Origin: Coriaria nepalensis
Taxonomy: Eukaryota; Streptophyta; Magnoliopsida; Cucurbitales; Coriariaceae
Direction of reading: 5' to 3'
DNA: 64,000 nucleotides
Assembly: GCA_027186245.1 (NCBI GenBank)
Contig: CP114499.1
Coordinates: 5,461,001-5,525,000 of the forward strand
The notes under the pieces: model-generated
Databases searched by the model: none
What the model saw: only the letters and a program-made list of their open reading frames with translations
Told to the model about the DNA's origin: nothing
Shown here: positions 22,081 through 33,556 of the stretch, piece by piece
Numbering within the stretch: position 1 is the first letter of the stretch
Layout of the letters: each line of letters begins with the position of its first letter
Translations under genes and position numbers: made by a program

Positions 22081-23639
22081 ATGCGTATTGCTGTGTTCTC
22101 TGTAATCAGTAAGGACTGTGCGAAAGATTCGTTTCTATGGAGAATAAATATGAGGAATGTTTTTCAATGTGATGTTCCAAAACGGGGACTGGAAGAGGGG
22201 ACATTTTCTAATAATGCAAGGGATGCTTGGAATTTCTCGAGTCGTCACTATAGCTCCCTTAGCAATGGAAGAAACTCTACAATGGAGTTAACAAAGGTGC
22301 TATTTTCTGACATTTTTTGTGTTGATTAGTGTCGTATGCCATTTGTATAGCCTAATTAGACTTTTTCATGATTCGGCAGCATTTTACGAATATTCCCGAA
22401 TTTGTTAAGATTGTGGAAGTCGGACGAAGAGACAGATTACAGAATGAAAAACACATTGTACCTACTTGGGTAAAGGTTGAGTTCATAAAAATGTTAGTTT
22501 ATTCAAGATTATCTGATGTTGAGACGACAAGTTTTGTCTCTCCCAAATGGGTTCCACAGGTTAAAAATCAAACTTACAAGTCGACATTAGATTCTGTTTT
22601 TTTCAATGCCTAATATCTATTGTGAGCAGATGCCAAGGATGTAATGGAAGGAATTCAAAATGTTGAAGGTGCACGATTTCCTGTGTTAACCCCTTATCTT
22701 AAAGTACGCATTATACATGGAATAAATAAACAAATTTACCACAACAAACATGGATAGACTTTTTTATTTTATAGGTTTCAACTCCTTTAATTAATTAGGG
22801 TTTTGAAGTGGCCTTTTCAGCTGGAGCTAGGGAAGTAGCCATTTTTGCAGCGGCATCCAAATCCTTTTCAAATTCCAACATCAATTGCACCATCAAAGAG
22901 AGCCGTAGACATTATAGAGTCGTTGCTTGCGCTGCAAGAGAACAGTCCATCCCTATCCGGGGGTACATATCATGTGTGGTAGGCTGCCCCGTAGAAGGAA
23001 AAATCCCTCCTTTAGATGTAGCATATATATTGTGAAAGAGCTCTATGATATGGGTTGCTATAAAATTTCCCTAGGCGACACCATTGGAGTTGGCACCCCA
23101 GGTAACTAACATTTCCCCCTTTTTCGATTTCTTAGAGGATTATTTATTGTACACTTAGTGATTAGTAGCTGTTATATGTACTTTTCATGGGAAGTGTTAT
23201 TCCAATGCTTGAAGCTGTTATTGATGTTGTTCCTATTGAAAACCTTGCGGTCCATTTTCATGATACTTACGGGCAAGCTTTATCTAATATTCTAGCCTCA
23301 CTCCAGATAATTATTGCATGTTTGTTTCTGATTTGAAAACGTGTTAAAAAAATAATTTTTTTGTAATATATGTTGTTTTGGATACAGACGAGGATTAGGA
23401 CAGTGGATTCTTCGGCATCTGGACTAGGGGTTTGTCCATATGCAAAGGGAGTGTCCGGAAATGTTGCCACTGAAGATGTGGTTTATATGTTGAAGGGACT
23501 TGGAGTGAAGAGCAATGTTGATCTCGAAAGGCTAATGCTGGCCGGAGATTTTATCTGCAAACATTTGGGAAGATCCTCTGGTTCTAAAACAGCTATTGCC
23601 ATGAGTGAACTCACTGCTTGTCGTACCTCAAAATTATGA
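22081..23639 (+). pseudogene. Decayed hydroxymethylglutaryl-CoA lyase gene
   Basis: Successive exons follow plant HMG-CoA lyase, the mitochondrial leucine-catabolism enzyme that cleaves HMG-CoA to acetoacetate and acetyl-CoA. They are 22081-22296 (ending MELTK), 22380-22559 ([11 protein letters not shown] to FVSPKWVPQ), about 22629-22703 (DAKDVMEG...TPYLK), about 22799-23101, about 23191-23306 (LAVHFHDTYGQALSNILASL) and 23389-23639 (CPYAKGVSGNVATEDVVYML). Catalytic His-Phe-His and the Cys of CPYAKG remain. The active-site loop VGPRDGLQNE reads [10 protein letters not shown]. Lesions: a 2-base TA expansion near 23023-23030 shifts frame; the donor at 23307 is AT instead of GT; the acceptor near 23189 is GG instead of AG; and the exon at 22629 lacks an in-frame acceptor. 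I judge it non-functional as an enzyme. Confidence 0.85.
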
Positions 23640-24770
23640 AGTTGTAATGTAATGAAAATACTGTCTTTAAATTATGTTTGGTGTTTCAAGTTGTACAAAT
23701 CATGTTCAATGCACCGCGATGTCTGTTTATGACAGGACTTGAAAACAAGACAAACCACGTAGTACTAGAACTGAGAGCAATGAATTAACTGAAAGATAAG
23801 AGGACCTTTCTTTTGGACTGATAAGGAGTACAAAAACTCATGCACAACGATTACCTTTGTCTGGAAAGACCGCGCTAGACCCAACCTTCCAACCCAGCAT
23901 GGCATCGATCTGCCATCGTTGACCAGATTGATGACCTGGCCAATGTACCTCCTCAGGTGATTTACTTGGATTTTGGTTGACCCAAATCTAGTCAATAGCT
24001 TTTGTGAGTTGTAATAATAATTTATGATTTCCTAACCAATTCATTTATTGACCCAATTGAAATGGTTCAAACAGAGCACTAAATTATGCAGCAAGGAATG
24101 ATTGGTGGTCGGAGAAACTAGAAAGGTTGGAAATGGCCTCTTAAACAACAAATGGGTAGAGTCATGGGCTTTCTAAACTAATCAATGTTAGCCATTAAAG
24201 ACAGTCTTTAAATGTTTTCAGAGCCTTGTCGGGTCAATCTTGTGTCGTAGGCTCTTTGAAAATTTGAAGAAAATTTTTGACCCAAAAAAAAAAAAGAACT
24301 TGGAGAAAAATGATGTCTTCATGATGCATGCACATGCTATCTTCTGCCCTGTGTCTATACAATTTATATTGTGTCATGGTTGGTCTACATATTTGGGTAC
24401 ACATCAAAAGCTAGGAATAGAAAATGAGGCATGTTTTCTGAAATCTTATGGAAACTTCTCTAGAGATTGAAAGCAGAAAGTTAATAGATTTCAAATTCAG
24501 CTCATCCTTCATTTTAATTTATTACACCACATCTATCACTTAACCACATTATCATAAACATATTAGTGGAAGAACAATCAGAATCTTTTCTAATTTATTG
24601 TCCATAAAATGTCAATGCTTATAAAGTTTTCATATACATCTGTAGGATCACTACTAAACATTCATAGAAAGGCAATAGCGAAGGTCAAATAAATGAAAGA
24701 TACTTAAAAGGTATGTAGAGAATATTGAATCCTGTAGTGGCAGGGTTTGATCTCTATCTAATTAAATGAC
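23640..24770. other. Intergenic DNA, no gene seen
   Basis: Open frames here lack recognisable motifs. I see no RNA gene or clear repeat. Confidence 0.6.
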
Positions 24771-25031
24771 TTATCTATTATGAAGAGGATTAGGACCAGT
24801 GTAGACTTTTCTCTTCTCAGCTCCAAAAATCCCATCTTCTCTATCTTTTTCTGCAGATTTTCTAAACCCACCATGATTGAATCCAGACCCACCGTCATTT
24901 TTTAATCTCCCATAAATCTTAGCAGAGCTAGCGGCAAAACAGGGATCTACCTTTAACTGTAGCAGCATTAGGAGAAGAACAAGAAGCAGAGAGAAACAAG
25001 CTAACTCTGTTTTCCTCTTAAAGACCCTCAT
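24771..25031 (-). CDS. CLE peptide hormone precursor (CLE22-like)
   Basis: This intronless 86-residue precursor begins with basic residues and a strongly hydrophobic signal segment (residues about 9-26, CFSLLLVLLLMLLQLKV). A variable hydrophilic region follows, and the CLE motif RKVYTGPNPLHN lies at residues 74-85, followed by one Arg and the stop. The motif keeps Gly6, Pro7, Asn8, Pro9, His11 and Asn12. Position 4 is Tyr where many CLEs have Pro; CLE16/17/22-type peptides have His or Phe there. The mature 12-residue peptide would be secreted and perceived by leucine-rich-repeat receptor kinases of the CLV1/BAM class in meristem or vascular signalling. The KR before the motif fits proteolytic release. 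Family is certain; the member is a guess. Confidence 0.92.
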   Translation of the reverse strand: MRVFKRKTELACFSLLLVLLLMLLQLKVDPCFAASSAKIYGRLKNDGGSGFNHGGFRKSAEKDREDGIFGAEKRKVYTGPNPLHNR

Positions 25032-26074
25032 GGTCTAGTTGGTTTGTTGAAGTTAAGAAAGTGTCGAGACCTTCTCTCTCTCTCTCTCCTTTCTTTGCCC
25101 TTTGAAGTTTGCTAAAGAAGTGGTGTGTTAAAAGCAGAGAGAGGTCAGTACAGTGAGAAAAACAGAGATTTCTTTCTATGAATAAACCTTCTTGTTTTTG
25201 TTTTGCTTAGAGGCCTTGGAGTTTGTAGAAAGGGCATGCAGCAATTTGAGTCAATATAAGAGGGAAAGACCAGTAGCCATAAAGTTTTTAATATGCATTA
25301 AAAATAATTTACTGCCATTTCTTGTTTAGTATTATTATATGTTGTACTGGATTCAGGGGTTGTCTGAATTAGTGGGTGTTATTTGGAAACTTCTAACATT
25401 GCTAATAATGTTGGAGCTAGAGATGAGAGAAAAAGTGAGAGTGAATCCTTCCATGGGGGCTAATTACTTGGGCTCATTTTTTTCCAGCTCTATATATATA
25501 TTGAAAGAGGGAGAACATAAGCCAGATGAAGGCTAAGAAAATGTAGAACGTAGAAGATCATATCATGAGCGAATTTGAATTCTTATATATCAATTTATGT
25601 GGAACTTTAGTGTATGACATAATAAGATGTATATAAGATGTATATAAGATGTATATGTCTTCTATATATCATCATCTACATTTAGAAAGTCATATGCTTT
25701 GAAAATTGGAAGAAGTTTGTATAGTTTAAGAAGGGGTTTTGACTGATCCAAAACCTTTAGGTACGACCGTTATATAATATAAAAGTTACTTTCTCAGGAG
25801 ATTCGTTTGATATTTAAAAATTGCCCAACAATAATCTAACAGGTGGGGAATGCTAGAATGAATAAAAAATAGGTTGGATAGGCTGGAAGTAAATGTTGGC
25901 TAGGTAAGCGTCCTTATAATAAGAGAAATAGTTATGAATCCTGTAGACCAAGGGGTAAGAGTGGTAAAGAGAGGGCACCGATTGGTAGAAAAAAACCGAC
26001 AACCCCTGTATAATTTTAAAAATATCATTGGACTATAAGTCTTAAAAACTCAATAAATAAAAAGATGCATTACT
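25032..26074. other. CLE upstream region
   Basis: A (CT)n tract near 25073-25088 lies in the CLE leader. Three copies of an 11-bp unit (TAAGATGTATA) occur at about 25622-25655. No gene is recognised. Confidence 0.6.
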
Positions 26075-26176
26075 CTACTCATTGCTCATAAGCTGAGAAA
26101 ATGGAGCTTCATGAGCTGCTCCTCTAATGGTGGCATAAGATAACTTCTCATCATATACTTCTGTCCATCCCGCAAC
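26075..26176 (-). pseudogene. Serine carboxypeptidase-like terminal-exon fragment
   Basis: On the minus strand, after a CAG acceptor, the fragment reads VAGWTEVYDEKLSYATIRGA followed by AHEAPFSQ, and then diverges to a stop at 26075-26077. In serine carboxypeptidase-like proteins this region (GGWT...ATIRGAGHEAP) holds the catalytic His of the Ser-Asp-His triad. The normal continuation is missing and no upstream exons are seen nearby, so it is a gene fragment. A similar but more damaged fragment lies 2.5 kb to the right. Confidence 0.75.
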
Positions 26177-26608
26177 CTGGAATTTTGTATATAATCTGTT
26201 TTTGCTCACTGAGAATGGAAAAATGAAATACTTTTTCCTTGAGAGAGCTTATTGTGCAGTTTTTCTAGTATTAATAGAGTTTGAAACTCATGATTACAAG
26301 TACATTCAGAAATCATACTTTTGTTCCTTAAACTACAACTTAATTATCACAAAGATAACCTACTACAAGGACTAATAAAAGTTAGGCAAAAGCAAATGAG
26401 AAAACCTGCACTAAAACACAGTTTTTTGCTACTTAAGGATCAAAGGTCCAAGACTAGTGAAAAGCTTCCTTTGATCTTCTAACCAGTTTCTACACGTTCA
26501 CAAGAATGTTTTGCTTGAACTGAAAGATAGGTAAGAGAATAAAAATTTTCCAACTGACCTGACCTTGAATCACCAAAACACACTGTCATCTAGATCGGGA
26601 TACAACTA

Positions 26609-27160
26609 CCTCATTTTGATCCGATTGTCCTCAAACCAATTCCTACAAGTTTGCTTTGAGGAGATCTAACTGCACATATTGAAGTCAATGCACTTGTTGA
26701 AGTGCAGACCATATGAGGCAGTTGCTTTAAGATAGCAGAGTACGTGTTTAAGTGCTTTCCAGTGAACGATGGTAGCTCAATGCATAAATTGAGACACTTG
26801 ACTGACAGCAAAAGCAATATCAGGGCGGGTGATATTGAGATATTGGAGAGCACCTGTGATGCTCCGATAAAGGGTGGGATCCGAAAATAATTCACCCTCA
26901 TGAGTAGACAACATAGCACTCGGAGTAGAGGGAGATTTAACAGGTTTCGCATCCAAAATATTTGTTCGACTAAGAAGTTCAGTAAAATACCTTGTTTGAT
27001 GCAAGGAACAAGACTCCATGTTGTATGTAGCCTCAAGTCCCAAAAAATAGGAGAGATGACCAAGCTATCAATCAACCCATCAGCTTTTAGTTTTATCTTG
27101 AAGATCCACTTGCACCTGAGCAATTTTGGCCAGCATGAGATGGATCTAAATCCCACGTCT
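26609..27160 (-). mobile_element. Copia-type retrotransposon pol remnant with internal deletion
   Basis: The minus strand reads, in two frames, LGLEATYNMESCSLHQTRYF, then LLSRTNILDAKPVKSPSTPS and YRSITGALQYLNITRPDIAF followed by AVSQVSQFMH. This is the conserved end of the copia reverse transcriptase and the start of the RNase H region. Just upstream, a shifted frame reads KWIFKIKLKADG, which normally lies some 200 residues earlier, so a large internal deletion has joined the two. Several stops and shifts follow. No LTRs were found. Confidence 0.85.
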
Positions 27161-28600
27161 GATTGTCAAATAAAAATAAAAATAAACTCAACAATGCAAT
27201 GAAGCAACAGAAGTGACAAGAATTGTTGAAACCATTAAGTTATCAGGAAAAAAGGAAGAAAAAAAAAAGGGACCTGTAATCTGATCATCGACACCAATGT
27301 AGAAAGATTTATTAGCAGAGAAAGAGAAACCGACTACGGCCGGCGACTCGAGATATAAAATGTTTGCTTCTGTGGAAAATAATTAGCAAGTCAAGAAGGG
27401 AAAATTAATCATAAGCTTTAACGAAAATGCACCTCTTTTGCAAGAAAATTTTTGTTTCGGTCAAGGCTACCTCTGTTCCAGCTATATTCATTCTTGACCA
27501 GAATCTGTCCATTTGGTTGAAAAGGATCATGCCCAGAAAAAGCTCCGGCTCCGGCTTCAACAGATGAACAGCCAGGGACACATGTGATAGTGCTTTGCTT
27601 TTTACTAATTTATTGGTTCAAGTGGGATTTATTTTATTTTTTTGACCTAAAATATTATTAAGTAATTATTATCACCGTGGCCTCTGCTTGTGGCCATTCG
27701 TAGGTGCAACCACTTCAAATTTAATATCAGTAAACTTTCATCTAAAAAAAACTTCTCCTTCATTTCTTTGCGTGTGGGTTAGAATTTTTTGTTTTGAAAT
27801 TTAAAATCTCTCTCTCCCCATTCTGTCTCTCTCTCTTTTTCCCATGTTCATCTTGCTTTCAAATTACATTTTCTTTTTTTTTTGGTCTTGTATCATCTTT
27901 CTTCTACATCCAAAAAAGGCATTCAAAACATTTAAGGTTCATAGCGGCTGGATAGCCAAAGAAGCTACAGCTATTCGCACAATGGAGGTGGCCCTATGGA
28001 GCTTGGCATCTGTGCTCTTCCGCCCTGTCTAAACCGTGACAGCTTGTGCGATTTTACATCTTTGTTTTGGTTATTGCAAAAATTAGATCTTTGTGAGCCC
28101 AGATGAATGATTCTGGGTTTGTCCATATTCAAGTTCATCTGGGTTTTCCCAGATGAAACCCATATTTGTGGGTTTAAACCCAGATTTTCTAGAGAGATAA
28201 AAGTGGTGGATTGCCACTGGCGGCAAAGGCGGCGGTGGTGGGCAGAAGTATCACGGCTATGAGAAGTAAACTTATGAGGTCAAAATATAAAATGAAAAAA
28301 AGCAAAAAAAGCTTTATTTTTTATTCCCAACCTTCCATGGAACACACCATATTGTTTGGCATCTTTCTCTTAGTTTTCTCCTAATTTCAAGAATTCAATT
28401 TTAGGTTTGGTTGAATGGATAAAAGTCTCATTAATAAAATCACAAAATCCAAGTCTTGTCCTGTTTTAATTGTGATTCAAGAATTGGTTTTTTCAGAATG
28501 GTTTTTTTCTGCAGCTCCAGTAAAACTGATATCAATATTATTTGGGGCACTAATACATGTACCTTGTGATGCAATACAGCAACAATGCAGAGTTATATAA
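27161..28600. other. Intergenic DNA, no gene seen
   Basis: Nothing convincing is coded here. Around 28090-28190 the word CCCAGAT and its neighbours recur several times in both orientations, perhaps the end of a small element; I could not define its borders. Confidence 0.5.
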
Positions 28601-28967
28601 TGCAAGAAATCCAAGTTGTTTCTGGTCTTAATTTCTTGAGGGAATAGTCAATGACTTCACGCCCAAGAAAGCATTGAAAATGGTGAGCGATCTTTCTGGT
28701 GACGAAAATAGAGCCTGATGGGCTGCTCCTCTTATTGTTGCCAATCATAACACATCCCCATAAATAAACTTGTGTCCATCCTCCCAAATTTAATCCAAAA
28801 AATCACTTACAAAATAGAATTAGTAATAATATTTAGATGCAGATACAGATTCTGATTCCGATTCTGAATCTTATTCACCTGTTTGTTGTCAATCCAAATT
28901 GTATAAGGAAAATTTGTATACAGGCCCAATTGAGCTGCTAACTTTCCGACCAAAGGTCCCATGTTCC
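28601..28967 (-). pseudogene. Serine carboxypeptidase-like 3' gene relic (two exons)
   Basis: Exon A (28879-28967, minus strand) reads NMGPLVGKLAAQLGLYTNFP then YTIWIDNKQ before a GT donor, matching the segment LVNGLAKELGL...W..GKQ of serine carboxypeptidase-like proteins. Exon B (about 28610-28785) reads GGWTQVY, then after a 4-base TTAT insertion GDVL, a TGA, LATIRGAAHQALFSSPERSL and FNAFLGRE. Here the HEAP motif has become HQAL and the acceptor AG before GGWT is lost. The rest of the protease is absent. It is a pseudogene fragment, related to the fragment at 26.1 kb. Confidence 0.8.
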
Positions 28968-31016
28968 CTACAAAGATATGATTTGATTCACTTTCACTAT
29001 TTCTCACACACCAAAAATATGTATATAAACAAATAAAACAAACACTGAAACACAATGTACTGTGCATCAATGACAAAATGTTAAACATGGGCTCTATAAG
29101 TGTTAAAAGTTTTGGTGGTGGCTGTGGGTGTTTATCTCCCTTTCTTATGGGCCGTTTTTTAACTTTACTACGGTTTTACTCAAAAGTCAACAGTCAGTTT
29201 GAATACAAAACTGATACAAAAACAAACTTAAAAATGTGTAAAACGTTTTTCCAGTTTTACAATAAAAGAAGAAGAAACGATGCTTGACAGCAACTTTATC
29301 GGGACCCACATGCATGCAACCAAACCCTGACCCCACAAAAAGAAGAAAAAAAATTGAAGAAACGCCACCCCGCCACATGTCCACGTGTCAGAGAGGTGAA
29401 TCAGCATCACCCAATCTTGACCCTGGTCACAGCTTCGTCACTCTAATAACCGTTCCAGTACTCGAAACTCAACGCGCTTAAATTTCCGAGTCCAACGCGT
29501 TTCCTCTCAAGTCGCGCCGAACGGTTCCCGGTTTCCCCCTTAACCCATCCCTCCCTCCGTATTTTGTTTCCATGTCGGCGGTTTTAGATCCTACATAGAG
29601 CAGCACACAACAAGAACAGTTGACCTTCGCTACTTAATGTGATCATGTTCTTCGTTACAAGCTTGTTCAACTAGTTCATGAGCACATAACAGTAACATAA
29701 ATGGAGGCATAACATAGATTGTAAATGTATGAGAGAGCTTTTAAATCAATGTCTCAAGAATTCTAAATGAAATATCTTAAGAGTGGTTTTGGTGAGCGAC
29801 CTTAGCTGTCCTACGCCCATTGGTCGGCTCTTTTCTATGTGAGTGTTAAAAGTAACGTAAGAACCTATTTTAAGTTGAGATCGTCATTCTCTTCTTAGAT
29901 TATGTAAAAATTATATCTAAAAATGAATTAACCTTTTAGAAGTAAGCTGAAGATTGCCAAAAGAAGAAAAAAAATTTAATATTAAAAATAATATTAATAT
30001 CCTTGATAATCCATATATTATATTATTTCTTAAATTTTAAAATTAAAATTAAAATTTATTTTATTTTACAAAATATTAAAATATATATATTTATATATAT
30101 TTAGAAGGAAAAAAAAAAACTAATAAAGAGGAGGCCCGCAGTACAATTTGACAACTCAATTATCCATAAAATAAATATATTTCCAACTTTCCAAGTTTCA
30201 GAAGAAAAAATAAATAAATAAATAAAATTGCTGAGTCATTACTTGCATGTGTCAAGATGAACCCGGTCTAAATATACCATTTTGGTTATTTTATTAGGTT
30301 CTAATTATTAAATGGAAAAATAAAATGTGATATAAATAATTAAAAATTAAAATAATATGTAAACAAAAAAAAGGAAGGTAATCCCAAGAAGCACATTCCC
30401 TCTACGCTTCTCTTTCCTTCGCTCCCAAATCGTTCAGAAACAAATTTTTCGTTTCGGCAAAACCTAAATTGACCTGGACTTCTAGAGAGAGAAACAACGT
30501 GGAGAGAAAGAGAGTGATAGAGGGGGGAACCTAGAATCTCGGATAATCTTTTCTTTTATTTTCCTCCCTCTGATCGACTTTACTTTTTATTTTTTTTCTC
30601 TTTCATCCAGATTAATCTCCGTTTTTTTTTATCAAATCCAAAAATCTCGTCTCACAAAATGCCATTCCGATTAAAAAGTCGACAATTTTTAGAGGTTTTC
30701 TGGATTTCTGAAGAGACTGATTAGGATCGGCGATTCTCCGGTCTAGATTTTTCATCATCTGCTGCCTAATATATTTTTCAGCGTATGTTAATCGGCTAAT
30801 CGCCTGCAGTTTTGATAATCTGGTTTTTTATCATCCGCATGAACCCTATTTTCCTATATCTGGTTTTGTGAAAGACAACTTAAAAAGAAAAAAAGAAAAA
30901 AAGAAAAAAAAAAGGAATTCAATAAGCTAAGTAGGTGGAATTCAATTTCTGATTGTAGGCTCTGTTGCTCGTTGATTCTAATCTTCGATCTAGTAGTAAT
31001 CGGAGGTATTCTGATC
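28968..31016. other. Intergenic DNA and MED26 promoter/leader
   Basis: A G-box/ABRE-like CCACGTGTC occurs near 29380 in a GC-richer patch (29300-29600), but no gene start is obvious beside it. About 29880-30380 is very AT-rich. From about 30390 the sequence has the look of the MED26 5' UTR (CTTC-rich, then a purine block). Confidence 0.5.
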
Positions 31017-33556
31017 ATGGCGGTGACGTCTGCTTCACTGGATTACTGGAGAAAATACTTTAGGTCTACGAATTCGGATATTTTCAACATAATTGAGAAC
31101 GCTATCATGGTAGCGGCGTCGGATTGTCCAGATGAATTCAGATTGCGAAGAGATGGAATTGCTGAGCGGTTGTTTTCGTGCCGATTGACGCGGTGTTTGG
31201 GCTGTGATCGGGAAGAGCTTGCTGTTCCTGGAGATGGAGATGAAGATAATGGAGGCTGTAAGAGTGGTTTAGGAGGAAGTAAAGAGAGCAAGGTTGATAG
31301 CTGTAGTAGAGATGATCGTGATCTTGTTGGAGAGATGAATATCAACTTGGCTACCAATTTTAGCTATGATGAAGCTGAAGCATTGACTAATGAGATTGAA
31401 GAAGAGTCTCAGAATATTGCAGAGATTGTGAGGATCAAAGATGTTCTACGCAATTGGAAAGAAGAGGTTATTTATTTTTGTTGCTGTTTGCATTTTCATT
31501 TTCCTGGCTAATTTTTTTATTCATGTTTATGATCGTATCATTTTTCTTGTCTTTCTCACTTGTGCGTTTATGATCATATTTCTGCAGTCTGAATCGGTGT
31601 TGTTTGAATCTCTGAGAAGGCTTCAGCTGATGGCTCTGACAGTGGATACTTTGAAGGTTTAATTGAATCGTCCTTTAAGTGACTCGATTGATTCACCATC
31701 CGTTTTTGCGGAAGTATATGGTGATTCTGTTTCCTTTTATGCATTTTAGTCTTAATAGCTTTTTTTCCTTCTCCAGGGAACTGAGATTGGAAAGGCTGTT
31801 AATTCTCTAAGAAAGCATGCATCGAAGGAGATTTGTCATCTCGCACGAACTCTTATCAAGTATGAAATATTGCCCTCAGCTGAAATTCTATTACTGTTAT
31901 TCGTTGATCCCCATGATACCGAATATTTAAATTGCCTTGTTGTATGTAATCTATGATCAGTTCAGTTAGATCTTAAATGCATCATCATATGCATCATCTA
32001 TGAATATATGTTACCTTTTCATATCTGATCATTTAAGGACAAAACTTTCCTTAAAAATTTCACTCTCCATGTTGTCTATAGGTTTCCGTAACGGCTGGGT
32101 GTTAGTTTTGGTTATATGTAGGATCATGAGTTTTGATGTATTTATTGTACATTGTCCGCTTCGCACCAGAAACCGGAATGCCTTTAGCATAACAAACCAC
32201 CTTTTATCTTTAAGCACTCATGTATGTACTCTATTTTACGTTACGTACGGAGAGTTGTAGGCACATTCTGCTATTATTAATGTTGAACTTTCTTAGTATA
32301 TTAATTCGATTTTTGTGGGTTGCAGTGATTGGAAAGTCATGGTGGATGAATGGGTTAGAGCTATCGAATCTATCAAGAGTATGTATAGTTTACCACAAAT
32401 GCTGAAAAAATCTATATTCCGTCTTACATTTTATTCTTATGTAAGAAAATATAGATTCAGAGCCTAATCATTTATTCACGACTTTATAGATGCGGAAGGC
32501 ACACCAGACTCTATAAACCCATCTGTTGTTGATGAAGAAGATGGACTTCCTTCTCCTCCTCTCGATGAAGTCTTCTTTGCTACTGCACCACCCACTTCGA
32601 TGGAGCTCTCACAAGTATATCTCTCTTTTACTCTGACCTTAGTTTCATGCTTTTGAGCAAGCCATGATCGGTTGTGACGATATGATCTGACCTTATTCTG
32701 TTTTCCCTCTGTCCCATTACTAACCGAGAAGTTTTTCGATGGCATGGATGACGATGGAAGTGAGTTCAATTTGCAATCTCTTATGCCTATCTTTACGTTT
32801 TTCCATTAGTTCTCTATTGAATTCTTCATTTCTTGGACTCATGATTGTATAAATGGTGGTGGTTGTTTCAGATCCTCGAAACAGTGGGCAATTCAACAGC
32901 AACCGTGAGAAGGGAAGAAAGCCACCAGTTGATAATCAAAATCAAACAAGGCAGAAACAGCGAACAGTGCTTGCCAAGGACCATAACAAGGGCCCACAAA
33001 TGAAAAATCAAGAACCTATTGTGAAGTTAAACAAGCCTTCAAACACAAATTCCGAGACAGGGAGATCAGAGAAACTATGCACACAGCAAAAGCTTAGCAA
33101 TGAAATGAAGTCCCAACAGACATTCGACAAGGTTGCTGTACAAAGAAGACCAGTTACCGGTCAGCAAGATGTAAGTATCAGTACAAGAAGCGCGTGGCGT
33201 TTCAAAATTTCGATAATTCTATCTGATTGTGATCTATCTTCCTGTTATCTAGAAATTAAAGTATTCCAATGAAGTTTCCACCCAAGAGAAACTCGAAGCC
33301 ACAAAACGGAAACTACAAGAGAGTTATCAACAAGTAGAGAATGGTATGTGCCTATTTATCTTTCCCCCATGAAATTTGAAAAAAATACAGCCAACAAATA
33401 TGGAAACTGATTTTTCTTAATTGTTCAACAGCCAAGAAGCAGCGGAAGATACAAGTAATGGAAGTGCATAACCTCCCCAAGCAGGGACTTGGACATAGAA
33501 ATCCACATGTGAAACCAGGGGGCTCCAATCGGCAATTTGCTCATGGACGGCGCTAG
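31017..33556 (+). CDS. MED26: Mediator subunit 26-type protein with TFIIS N-terminal domain
   Basis: Nine exons (31017-31466, 31588-31656, 31777-31859, 32326-32378, 32490-32614, 32732-32759, 32872-33170, 33253-33343, 33432-33556) join to 440 residues with every phase consistent. The start MAVTSASLDYWRKYFRST and FNIIENAIMVAASDCPDEFR are typical of plant MED26. The TFIIS N-terminal (LW) domain spans about residues 115-220, with IVRIKDVLRNWKEESESVLF, LRRLQLMALTVDTLKGTEIG and VMVDEWVRAIESIK. A hydrophilic, Gln/Lys-rich C-terminal half follows, with the coiled segment KLEATKRKLQESYQQVENAK. It should act in the nucleus, connecting Mediator with elongation factors. I recall Arabidopsis MED26b (At5g05140, about 436 residues) as closest. 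Exon 6 is only 28 bases. An in-frame TTG upstream (30972) is not the start. Confidence 0.93.

Noticed and set aside
29340..29610. GC-richer patch with a G-box that might be a promoter
   Set aside because: No exon or relic could be found on either strand within reach, so no gene is called.
30972..31016. Upstream extension of MED26 from an in-frame TTG
   Set aside because: The family begins at the ATG of 31017; the extension is leader sequence.
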